A stretch of 64,000 nt of DNA from CAYRHN01 sp964424115 (GTDB lineage Bacteria > Chloroflexota > Anaerolineae > Anaerolineales > Anaerolineaceae). The stretch covers positions 1 to 64,000 of the forward strand of contig CAYRHN010000015.1 in NCBI GenBank assembly GCA_964424115.1, written 5' to 3'. This document shows positions 53,413 to 62,834 of the stretch, piece by piece. A model generated the notes under the pieces. That model searched no databases and was not told where the DNA came from. It saw only the letters and a list, made by a program, of their open reading frames with translations. The number at the start of each line of letters is the position of its first letter. Position 1 is the first letter of the stretch. The position numbers and the translations under genes were made by a program.

Positions 53413-54550
53413 GCTTTCCCTCCGCGATCAACTTCTCATAAGCGGCCAGGTTGGCCTGGGCTGTGTTCGTGATCGAATACCGCGTTGAATCCAATCGGGC
53501 TGCATCGCTCATTTTGCGGCGTTGTTCCTCGTCTGCCACCATGTGCATCATCCGCTCGGCAAAAGCCTCCGGGTCATCCGGCGAGAGATAGCCGTTGAAA
53601 CCATCCCGGATGATATCGCTCACTCCCGGTGATTCTACCCCCAAGAGGGGCAGCCCACAGGCCATCGCCTCGATCAACGTCAGGGGATGCACCTCGCTCT
53701 TGGATGCGCTGACAAATGCATCTCCCACATGCAGGTAGGACGCCAGATTTTCATACGGGATCATACCCGGCAGGCGCACGCGTGCCTCCAAGCCCCACTC
53801 TGCGGCCAGGCGCTCAAGCGGCTGACGCTCCGCGCCATCGCCCAGGATCAACAGCGCCGCCCGAGGATAGCGCACCACTGTGCGGCGAAATGCCTCCAGC
53901 AAGAAACGCAAATTCTTCTCCGCCACCACCCGCCCGGCAAAGATCAGCAGCACATCCTGCTCATCGAACCCCATCTCTGCCCGCGCGCGGCGTTCTCGGC
54001 AGCCGCTGAACATGGATAGGTCGATCCCATTGGGGATGACCTGCATCGGCACATCGATGCCCCACTGCCTGGAAACATCCCGCAGCCCTGCCGAAGGGGC
54101 AATCACCAGATCCATCTGCCGGTAAAAACCGGGCAGGTAGGCGCGCAGGTAAGCCATCCAGAGGCGCCTGGGCAGCCAGGGCGCATAATATTGGATATAT
54201 AAATCGTAGCGGGTATGGTTAGTGAACACCAGCGGGATGCCGCGGGGTTTGCAAATGTTCAGAGCCTGCTTTCCGCTTAAAAAGGGATGCTGCAAATGGG
54301 CCACGTCCATGTTTTCCATCAGTTCGCGCGCGCGCCGGTTGAAACCCGGGCCCACATAATAAGTTTTATTGAATGGGATGCCAGGGGTGGCAATAATGTT
54401 TGCCTCGCCGTAATCATACTTGCGCGGACCGTAGGCAAAGACAAAAACCTGATGCCCAAGCCTTTCCATCTCACGCTTGTTCGCCAGGATATAATTGGTC
54501 ACCCCGCTGATCTGCGGTTTATAGACATCCGCCACAAAACCGATCCGCAT
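53402..54550 (-). CDS. Glycosyltransferase family 4
   Basis: A 382-residue GT-B glycosyltransferase. The N-terminal domain starts MRIGFVADVYKPQISGVTNY with the acceptor-side Gly loop; the C-terminal donor domain has VIPNGIDLSMF, LLIFAGRVVAEKNLRFLLEA and the EX7E motif within KSEVHPLTLIEAMACGLP. Such enzymes transfer sugars from NDP-sugars to lipids or polysaccharides; here perhaps a membrane glycolipid, an inference. The ATG at 54550 follows GAGGAAA. First gene of a three-gene overlapping unit, divergent from the cyclic-nucleotide-binding gene. Confidence 0.88.
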   Translation of the reverse strand: MRIGFVADVYKPQISGVTNYILANKREMERLGHQVFVFAYGPRKYDYGEANIIATPGIPFNKTYYVGPGFNRRARELMENMDVAHLQHPFLSGKQALNICKPRGIPLVFTNHTRYDLYIQYYAPWLPRRLWMAYLRAYLPGFYRQMDLVIAPSAGLRDVSRQWGIDVPMQVIPNGIDLSMFSGCRERRARAEMGFDEQDVLLIFAGRVVAEKNLRFLLEAFRRTVVRYPRAALLILGDGAERQPLERLAAEWGLEARVRLPGMIPYENLASYLHVGDAFVSASKSEVHPLTLIEAMACGLPLLGVESPGVSDIIRDGFNGYLSPDDPEAFAERMMHMVADEEQRRKMSDAARLDSTRYSITNTAQANLAAYEKLIAEGKHDR

Positions 54551-54586
54551 TTTTCCTCGCTGCCGGTTCCTTTCTTTGAAAACAAG

Positions 54587-54616
54587 TTGACTTTTCCGGC
54601 AATTCCATGCTACACT
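54587..54616 (+). promoter_or_regulatory. Promoter of the glycogen operon
   Basis: TTGACT (54587-54592) and TACACT (54611-54616) are spaced by 18 bp; TGC directly before the -10 makes it an extended -10. It precedes the cyclic-nucleotide-binding gene by 84 bp. Confidence 0.55.
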
Positions 54617-54699
54617 AACTTCTACGATGCACAACCTTTTGTCCCATACGGGCAGCGGCCAAACGGCTTTCCAAATCGTCAATTGTAAGGAGAATTCCC

Positions 54700-55197
54700 A
54701 TGGGTAGCTTCATCATATTCTTGAAAGAGAGCGATCTCTTTTATAACCTGACCGATAACCAGCTTGAACTGGTGGAAAGCCTGTGCCAGGAACGCACTTT
54801 CGCCGCCGGAGAGACCATCATCGAGGAAAACTCCCACGATAATGAATTGTACCTTATTATAAACGGCTCCGTGGATATTGTCCTCAACCGCTCCCTGATC
54901 TCTTCCAATCCGCAAGCCACCAGCAGCCCGGATGTAATTGCCACCCTGCGCCGTGGACAGTGCTTTGGTGAGATGGCCTTGGTGGACGAAGGTATCCGTT
55001 CGGCGGGCGCGGTAGCTGCCGATCGAGACACCCGCGCGTTGACCATTGCCCGCAAGAAATTTCTCCTGCTTTGCAACACGTATCCCGAGGTCGGCTATAA
55101 GGTGATGTATAACCTGGCAGCCGAACTGGCGCTCAAGATCCGTGGGGCCGACCTCAAGATCCGCGAAGTGCTGCTGTACTCCCAAAAACCGAAATGA
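54700..55197 (+). CDS. Stand-alone cyclic-nucleotide-binding-domain protein
   Basis: A 165-residue protein that is little more than one cNMP-binding domain: LFYNLTDNQLELVESLCQER, FAAGETIIEENSHDNELYLI, and the phosphate-binding cassette FGEMALVDEGIRSAGAVAA with the ligand-contacting Glu and Arg. No DNA-binding or catalytic domain follows, unlike Crp or PKA regulatory subunits; the last 40 residues form helices. AAGGAG precedes the ATG. It heads a plus-strand series that runs through cinA, an amidohydrolase and the glycogen genes, so it may act as a sensor by protein contacts; whether it binds a nucleotide is untested. Confidence 0.8.
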   Translation: MGSFIIFLKESDLFYNLTDNQLELVESLCQERTFAAGETIIEENSHDNELYLIINGSVDIVLNRSLISSNPQATSSPDVIATLRRGQCFGEMALVDEGIRSAGAVAADRDTRALTIARKKFLLLCNTYPEVGYKVMYNLAAELALKIRGADLKIREVLLYSQKPK

Positions 55198-55249
55198 TCT
55201 TCCCCCTGCGCTCCCCAGATAACGCGTGGGGAGGGAGAAAAGGATATTT

Positions 55250-56401
55250 ATGCCCGTCGCTGAATTGATCGCCATTGGCACCGAACTGCTCCTGGGTGAG
55301 ATCCAAGATACCAACTCGCGTTATTTGGCGCGCGCCTTACGTGATGTGGGGATCAATATGTACCGCGCCACACTGATCGGCGATAACAGCGCGCGCATCA
55401 GCGCCCTGATCCGCGAGGCTGTCCAGCGCGCCGATATTGTCATCACCACCGGGGGATTAGGGCCGACAGTGGATGACCCCACCCGCCAGGCTGCCGCGGA
55501 CGCTTTTGGGTTGGGACTAGAGTTCCGCGAAGAACTGTGGCAGCAGATCCTGGCGCGCTTCCAACGTTTTGGACGCCCCGCCACTGAGAACAACCGCCGC
55601 CAGGCCTATGTGCCGCAAGGCGCCTTGCCGTTGGAAAATGCGGTCGGCACTGCCCCGGCCTTTATCGTCGAACAAAGCGGAAAAGCCCTGATCTGCCTGC
55701 CAGGCGTGCCGCGAGAAATGGAATATCTCTGGCAAGAAAAGGTGCTGCCTTACCTGCGCGGCGCTTTCCACCTCACTGGATTGATCAAGGCGCGCGTGTT
55801 GCATACCGCCGGGGTCGGTGAATCGCAGGTGGACGAGCTGGTGGGGGACCTGGAAGAATTGGAAAATCCCACCGTCGGCCTGCTGGCCCACCCCGGCCAG
55901 GTGGACATCCGCCTGACCGCCAAGGCTGATTCCGAGGAAGAAGCCAACCGCATGCTGGCCGCTTTGGAAAGCGAGGTGCGCGCGCGGATGGGAGATGCCA
56001 TTTTTGGCTGCGACCTGGAAACCCTGCCGGGTGTTTTGCTTTCCCGCCTTTCCGCCCTGGGTTGGAACCTGGCCGTCCTGGACTGCGGCTCGGGCGGCGC
56101 GGTGGCCTCTGCACTGGCTTCAGCCGGAATGCCGGGCCTCTCCACCCAGGTTCAAGAAGAGAGCTGCCAACAACTCTCCGCTGCGCTGCATGACTGGATG
56201 GAACGCACCCAGGCCCAGGCCGGATTGGCAACTTCTTTCCAGCCTGGCGGAGAAAAACATACCGTGAGCGTTGTGATCCATACCCCACACGGCGAAAGCC
56301 AGGCAGCCCGCTCCTACGGCGGGCCGGCCGCTAATGCCCCCGGTTGGGCTGCCCGCACTGCGCTGGACAGCTTGCGCCGGGAAATAATCAAGATAAAATG
56401 A
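55250..56401 (+). CDS. CinA-like protein with degenerate C-terminal domain
   Basis: A 383-residue CinA homologue. The N-terminal 165 residues are the molybdopterin-binding-like COG1058 domain (ELIAIGTELLLGEIQDTNS, VITTGGLGPTVDDPTRQAA, LICLPGVPREMEYLW), linked in other species to ADP-ribose/NAD-related pyrophosphatase activity. The C-terminal 150 residues occupy the place of the PncC (NMN deamidase) domain, but the nucleophile motif ESCTGG reads DCGSGG and the rest is poorly conserved, so deamidase activity is doubtful. AAAGGAT precedes the ATG at 55250; the earlier in-frame start is rejected. Confidence 0.82.
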   Translation: MPVAELIAIGTELLLGEIQDTNSRYLARALRDVGINMYRATLIGDNSARISALIREAVQRADIVITTGGLGPTVDDPTRQAAADAFGLGLEFREELWQQILARFQRFGRPATENNRRQAYVPQGALPLENAVGTAPAFIVEQSGKALICLPGVPREMEYLWQEKVLPYLRGAFHLTGLIKARVLHTAGVGESQVDELVGDLEELENPTVGLLAHPGQVDIRLTAKADSEEEANRMLAALESEVRARMGDAIFGCDLETLPGVLLSRLSALGWNLAVLDCGSGGAVASALASAGMPGLSTQVQEESCQQLSAALHDWMERTQAQAGLATSFQPGGEKHTVSVVIHTPHGESQAARSYGGPAANAPGWAARTALDSLRREIIKIK

Positions 56402-56444
56402 AAAGGACCCCCTTTCAAATCCATTTAGAGGAACCCAAGAACAC

Positions 56445-58424
56445 ATGACCAAAATTGACCTCCTGCTCCATAATGCAATTGTCCTGACCATGGACGATGA
56501 TTTCCATATTTACACCCCCGGCGCGGTAGCCGTGCAGGGACAGCACATCCTGGCGGTCGGGCTGGAAAGCGACCTGCGCCAGGTATACCAGGCGGCTGAA
56601 ACGGTTGATTGCGGCGGGAAAGTGCTGATGCCCGGCCTGGTCAACGCTCACACCCATGTGCCGATGACCTTGCTGCGCGGCTTGGCTGATGATCTGCGCC
56701 TGGATGTCTGGCTGATGGGCTATATGATGCCTGTGGAACGCGAGTTTGTCTCCCCCGAATTCGTCCGTCTGGGCACCAAGATCGCCTGCGCGGAAATGAT
56801 CCGTTCCGGGGTGACATCCTTTGCCGATATGTATTACTTTGAAGACGATGTGGCTGCCGCCACCGCCGAGTGCGGCATGCGCGGGGTATGCGGCCAATCG
56901 GTGCTCAAATTCCCCACCCCCGACGCCTTATCCTACGATGAAGGATTGGCTCGCGCCCGCGAGTTCATCCAGAAATGGAAAGGTCACCCGCTGATCGTCC
57001 CATCCATCGCTCCTCACGCCCCTTACACTTGCACGCCCGAGATCCTCAGCGCCTGCGCTGCGTTGGCGGTAGAGTTCGACATTCCCCTGCAAATCCACTT
57101 GGCCGAGACCGCCCTGGAAGTGGAGAACATGCGCAAAGACCAGGGCATGCCGGTCATCCCATACGTACGCCGCTACGACCTGTTCAATGCCAAGGTACTG
57201 GCTGCCCACTGTGTGCACGTGGATGAAGGGGAGATCCGCACCATGCAGCACGCCGAGGCAGGCGTTGCCCACAACCCATCTTCCAATTTGAAACTGGCTT
57301 CCGGGATGGCCCCCGTCAAGCGCATGATGGAGCTGGGCGTCAACCTGGGCATTGGCACCGACGGTCCGGCGTCTAATAACGACCTGGATATGTTTGAAGA
57401 AGTTCGCCTGGCCGCCTTTGTAGCCAAGGTTTCCAGCGACGATCCCACCGCCCTACCCGCCCGCCAGGCGCTGGCCTGCGCCACCCGCCTGGGCGCCAGG
57501 GCCATGCACATCGGCGACCTGGCCGGCTCACTGGAACCCGGCAAACGCGCCGACCTGATCGTGGTGGATATCAGCCCGGTTCACAATGCCCCGCACTTCC
57601 GCCGCGATCCGCAAAGCATCTATGCCCAACTGGTCTATGCTGCCAAGGCTCACGATGTGCAGCATGTGATCATTGATGGGCGCTGGGTGATGCGCGACCG
57701 CCATCTGCTGACTGTGGACGAGGCTTCCTTGCTCAGCAAAGCCCAGGTATACGCGGAGAAGATCGACCAGTTCCTCATTCAACGCGAGCAATCGGTCATT
57801 TCCAAACTAATTGCCATTGGCGGCGCCACCGAAGAAGAGAGCTTCGAGATCCAGGTCAAAGTGCCGGTCAGCGACCCGGCGCTCATCCTGGAGGCGATTA
57901 AATCCTCTGCTATCCGTATTCTTCGCGAGCGCCATTACCACGAATACGACTCCTACTTCAACTTTGACGATTCCGAACAGGGCTACCTGCGCTACCGCGA
58001 GGACGAATTTATTGGCCCCAAAGGAGAGATCACCAATATCCGCTCGCGTCTGACTCATATTGGCCCAGCACGCGAGACCAGCTTTGCTGGACAGGTGCTG
58101 CTCTCCCGTTCGCGCTTCCTGGCCCCTGCCGCCCACTCGCTGCGCTTCTACCGTGAATACTTCAAGCCCGCCAGCGAGCAGGAAATCGAAAAAGACCGCC
58201 TGCGCTTCTTGGTGGCATACAAGAACACCGAATTCTTCATCAATGTGGATGATGTCAAAAAACCCCGCCTGGGCTACTTCCTGGAGATCAAGAGCCGCAC
58301 CTGGAGCCGCAAGGATGCCCAGGAAAAAGCTCAACTGGCCCTCGAATTGGTGAATTTGCTGGGAAGGCACGGCAGCACCGCTTCTCCGTCCGCTCAGGAC
58401 TACATTGAAATGGCAAAGGAGTAG
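56445..58424 (+). CDS. Amidohydrolase (MTA/SAH deaminase-like) fused to a CYTH-like domain
   Basis: A 659-residue fusion. Residues 1-450 are a TRZ/ATZ-type amidohydrolase with all metal ligands: His69 and His71 (NAHTHVPM), His of IHLAET, His of LAAHCVH and Asp of GIGTDGPASNN. The closest functional group is the 5'-methylthioadenosine/S-adenosylhomocysteine deaminases, although related chlorohydrolases look similar. From about 463 a CYTH-type triphosphate-tunnel domain follows: FEIQVKVPV in place of ExExK, charged strands GYLRYRED and IRSRLTHIG, and FLEIKSRTWS. It starts 43 bp after cinA and ends 3 bp before glgA. Substrate of the second domain is unknown. Confidence 0.82.
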   Translation: MTKIDLLLHNAIVLTMDDDFHIYTPGAVAVQGQHILAVGLESDLRQVYQAAETVDCGGKVLMPGLVNAHTHVPMTLLRGLADDLRLDVWLMGYMMPVEREFVSPEFVRLGTKIACAEMIRSGVTSFADMYYFEDDVAAATAECGMRGVCGQSVLKFPTPDALSYDEGLARAREFIQKWKGHPLIVPSIAPHAPYTCTPEILSACAALAVEFDIPLQIHLAETALEVENMRKDQGMPVIPYVRRYDLFNAKVLAAHCVHVDEGEIRTMQHAEAGVAHNPSSNLKLASGMAPVKRMMELGVNLGIGTDGPASNNDLDMFEEVRLAAFVAKVSSDDPTALPARQALACATRLGARAMHIGDLAGSLEPGKRADLIVVDISPVHNAPHFRRDPQSIYAQLVYAAKAHDVQHVIIDGRWVMRDRHLLTVDEASLLSKAQVYAEKIDQFLIQREQSVISKLIAIGGATEEESFEIQVKVPVSDPALILEAIKSSAIRILRERHYHEYDSYFNFDDSEQGYLRYREDEFIGPKGEITNIRSRLTHIGPARETSFAGQVLLSRSRFLAPAAHSLRFYREYFKPASEQEIEKDRLRFLVAYKNTEFFINVDDVKKPRLGYFLEIKSRTWSRKDAQEKAQLALELVNLLGRHGSTASPSAQDYIEMAKE

Positions 58425-58427
58425 CCC

Positions 58428-59909
58428 ATGCGAGTCCTTTTCCTGAGCGCGGAGATCGATCCGTTGGTGAAGATCGGCGGCTTGGGGGATGTGGCCGGTT
58501 CGCTTCCGGCTGCGCTGCGCCAGCTTGCTCCGGCCCGCCTGGGCGGAGAAGCGATGGATGTGCGCGTGGCAGTGCCCTTTTACCCCTTGCTGCGGCAAAA
58601 ATTGCCCAATCTGCCGTTGATCGCCAGAGTGGAAATTCCGCGCGCTGGGAAAATGTTGGAAGCGCAAATCTACCAAATCGATCTGAACAGCGTGCCAGTG
58701 TATTTGATCGCCGGGCAACCAGTGGATAGTTCCAATGCGGTGTATACCGGCGACAACTCCGTGGACGGTGACAAATTCTACTTCTACTCTCTGGCAGCGC
58801 TGGAACTGGTGCGCAAGCTGGACTGGCGACCGCATATCTTGCACGCCAACGACTGGCATACGGCACCCGCCGCCTGGGCGCTCAACCGCCGCCGGAAAAC
58901 GGACGCTTTTTTCAAGGATACCCGCATCATCCTGGGCGTGCACAACCTGCCCTTCATGGGCGCGGGCTGCGAAGGCAGCCTGGAAGATTACGGACTGCCC
59001 CCCAGCTATAGCCGCCGACTGCCCTCCTGGGGACGGCGCGTGCCGCTCCCGCTTGGACTGCTGGCTGCGGACCAGATCGTGGCGGTTTCCCCGTCCTATG
59101 CAGACGAAATCCTCACCCCCGAACAGGGCTATGGGCTGGAATCGCTCCTGCTCGCCCGTCGCGCAGACGTCAGCGGCATCCTCAACGGCATTGACACAAA
59201 GTACTGGGATCCCTCGCAAGATCAGGCCATTGCCGCCCGCTTCTCGGTAGATGACCTGTCTCCACGGGCAAAAAATAGACGGGCCTTGCTGGATGAATTT
59301 CAACTCAACCCGGACCCAGCCATCCCCCTGCTGACCCTGGTCAGCCGCATGGATGTGCAAAAAGGGGTTGACCTGGCCTTGGAAGGCTTGCGGCTGGCAA
59401 AAAAATCAATTTGGCAGGTCATTCTGTTGGGTTCGGGCAATCCCGATCTGGAAAAGGATTGTCTGGAACTGCAAAAGAAATTGCCCGAACGGGTGCGGGT
59501 GGTGACCCGCTTTGACGCTCAGCTCTCCCGACGCATGTATGCCGGGGGCGATCTGCTGTTGATGCCCTCCCGCTACGAGCCGTGCGGCCTCTCGCAAATG
59601 ATCGCCATGCGCTACGGCTGCGTGCCGCTGGCGCGCGCCACCGGCGGCCTGGTGGATACTGTTTTTGATCGCCCGGACGCGGCCGAAAGCACCGGTTTTC
59701 TGTTCAAAGAACCCAGCGGCCGGGCCATGGCAAAAGCCCTGGAACAAGCCGTCCGTATTTTTGGGGATGCTGAAACCTGGAAGGTCATCCAGGCCAACGG
59801 CATGCGCAGGGATTATTCCTGGGAAAATTCCGCTCTCAGGTATGCTCATCTCTATTTCATGAGTTCAGGGATTCCCATTAACGGGGAAGAACAGGAGGAA
59901 AGACCATGA
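58428..59909 (+). CDS. glgA: Glycogen (starch) synthase, GT5
   Basis: A 493-residue glycogen synthase that extends alpha-1,4-glucan from ADP-glucose. KIGGLGDVAGSLPAAL near the N-terminus carries the ADP-glucose-binding Lys; HILHANDWHTAPAAW, the LVSRMDVQKGVDLALEGL start of the second domain, and RYEPCGLSQMIAMRYGCVPLARATGGLVDTV (outline: EPCGLSQ then RATGGL) are diagnostic of GT5. Length fits the bacterial type. AAAGGAG precedes the ATG. Its stop overlaps the glgC start (ATGA), so the two are translationally coupled. Confidence 0.93.
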   Translation: MRVLFLSAEIDPLVKIGGLGDVAGSLPAALRQLAPARLGGEAMDVRVAVPFYPLLRQKLPNLPLIARVEIPRAGKMLEAQIYQIDLNSVPVYLIAGQPVDSSNAVYTGDNSVDGDKFYFYSLAALELVRKLDWRPHILHANDWHTAPAAWALNRRRKTDAFFKDTRIILGVHNLPFMGAGCEGSLEDYGLPPSYSRRLPSWGRRVPLPLGLLAADQIVAVSPSYADEILTPEQGYGLESLLLARRADVSGILNGIDTKYWDPSQDQAIAARFSVDDLSPRAKNRRALLDEFQLNPDPAIPLLTLVSRMDVQKGVDLALEGLRLAKKSIWQVILLGSGNPDLEKDCLELQKKLPERVRVVTRFDAQLSRRMYAGGDLLLMPSRYEPCGLSQMIAMRYGCVPLARATGGLVDTVFDRPDAAESTGFLFKEPSGRAMAKALEQAVRIFGDAETWKVIQANGMRRDYSWENSALRYAHLYFMSSGIPINGEEQEERP

Positions 59910-61151
59910 AAGTGCGTTCCATTATCCTGGCCGGCGGGGAAGGCACCCGCCTGGGAGTGCTCACCGCACGGCGCGCCAAACCGGCCGTGCCCTTCGCAGG
60001 GAAATACCGGATCATCGATTTCCCGCTCTCCAACTGCGTCAATTCCAATATCTTTGATATCTTTATCATCGCCCAATACCGACCGCAGTCACTGATCGAG
60101 CACATTGGCGCCGGCGGCCCGTGGGACCTGAACCGTGATTTTACCGGCGGCGTGCGTGTCTATACCCCCTATAAGGCGCGCGGCTCAGATTGGTTCATCG
60201 GCACTGCCGACGCCGTCCAGCAAAACTTCAGCTTCATCAAACGCGGCGATCCCGACCTGGTCCTGATCCTCTCCGGCGACCACATCTATTCGATGGACTA
60301 CCGGCCAATGATCGAAGCCCACCTGCGCAACAAGGCTGACCTGACCATTGCCACCATCCAGGTGCCAATCGAAGAAGCCTCCCGCTACGGCATTGTGGGC
60401 GTGACCGCTGACAAGCGCATCACTTCATTCATCGAAAAGCCCAAGAATCCTCCCTCTAATTTGGTCAACATGGGCGTATATATCTTTGACCGGCGCGTCC
60501 TCGATTCCGCATTATGGGAAGACCATCAGAAAAACGAATCTGCCCACGATTTTGGCAAGAACATCTTGCCTAATCTGGTGGAAAACGGCGCCTTCGTTTA
60601 TGCCTTCCCCTACGAAGGCTATTGGGTGGATGTCGGCACAGTGGCCTCTTATTGGCAGTCTCACATGGATTTGCTGGAATCGCCGCCAGCCCTTGACCTG
60701 TATGACCGCAACTGGATCACGCATACCCGCTCGGAAGAGCGTCCTCCAGTGTTGATCGACCGTGGGGCCGAAGTGGAGGACAGCCTGATCTGCGACGGCT
60801 GCATCATCGAAAATGGCGCGCGGGTGGTGCGCAGCGTGCTTTCGCCGGGCGTATACGTACAGTCTGGCGCAGTGGTGGAAGAATCGATCCTCTTCACCGA
60901 TTCGATCGTGGAACAGAACGCCACCCTCCAGCGCACCATCCTGGATAAAAAGGTCATCGTCGGCGAGCGGGCTGTGCTGGGCGGGATCATGCAGAATGAC
61001 CAGCAATTTACCATGGCAGGCCGCAACGCCATCATCCCCTCCGGCTATACCATCGAACCGGGCGGAGTGGTAGGTACTTTTGTCATCCCTTCCGATTACG
61101 AACAAAACATTGTAAAATCAGGAGACTTTGTACAAACACGGAGATCACCCA

Positions 61152-61162
<11 letters not shown>
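59906..61162 (+). CDS. glgC: Glucose-1-phosphate adenylyltransferase
   Basis: A 418-residue ADP-glucose pyrophosphorylase, the committed step of glycogen synthesis. The nucleotidyltransferase core begins SIILAGGEGTRLGVLTA; GKYRIIDFPLSNCVNS, GTADAVQQNFSFI, LILSGDHIYSMDY and FIEKPKNPP follow. The C-terminal 130 residues form the left-handed beta-helix that usually carries allosteric control (SLICDGCIIENGARVVRSV, SGAVVEESILF). Effector cannot be read from sequence. GGAGG precedes the ATG; the 3' end overlaps malQ by 11 bp. Confidence 0.94.
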
Positions 61163-62678
<1,516 letters not shown>

Positions 62679-62702
62679 GAGCAGTCCGCTGTCAAATATC
62701 CG

Positions 62703-62742
62703 ATGTCAGAAGGATGAATTTTTCTCCTTCTGACATTTTTTT
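62703..62742 (+). terminator. Intrinsic terminator of the glycogen operon
   Basis: Perfect 12-bp arms (62703-62714 and 62725-62736) with a 10-nt loop, followed by a run of seven T. Confidence 0.88.
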
Positions 62743-62795
62743 ATTCTGCATCAAAAGAAAGGTTAATAAATAAGATATCTGGGTCTCCCGTTTGT

Positions 62796-62804
62796 TGCTA
62801 TAAT
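62796..62804 (+). promoter_or_regulatory. Extended -10 promoter of the CSLREA-protein gene
   Basis: TGCTATAAT is a perfect extended -10 element, 30 bp before the ATG at 62835. Confidence 0.5.
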
Positions 62805-62834
62805 AGGATGAATACACCCCCTTTGGAGCTCACC

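Noticed and set aside
55198..55249. CTCCCC and GGGGAG hairpin between the cyclic-nucleotide-binding gene and cinA
   Set aside because: The stem is 6 bp with an 11-nt loop and no T-run, and it overlaps the purine-rich ribosome-site region of cinA, so I do not call it a terminator.
57807..59360. A 517-codon frame antisense to the amidohydrolase-CYTH and glgA genes
   Set aside because: It spans the junction of two solid genes, has no start signals and no recognisable domain.
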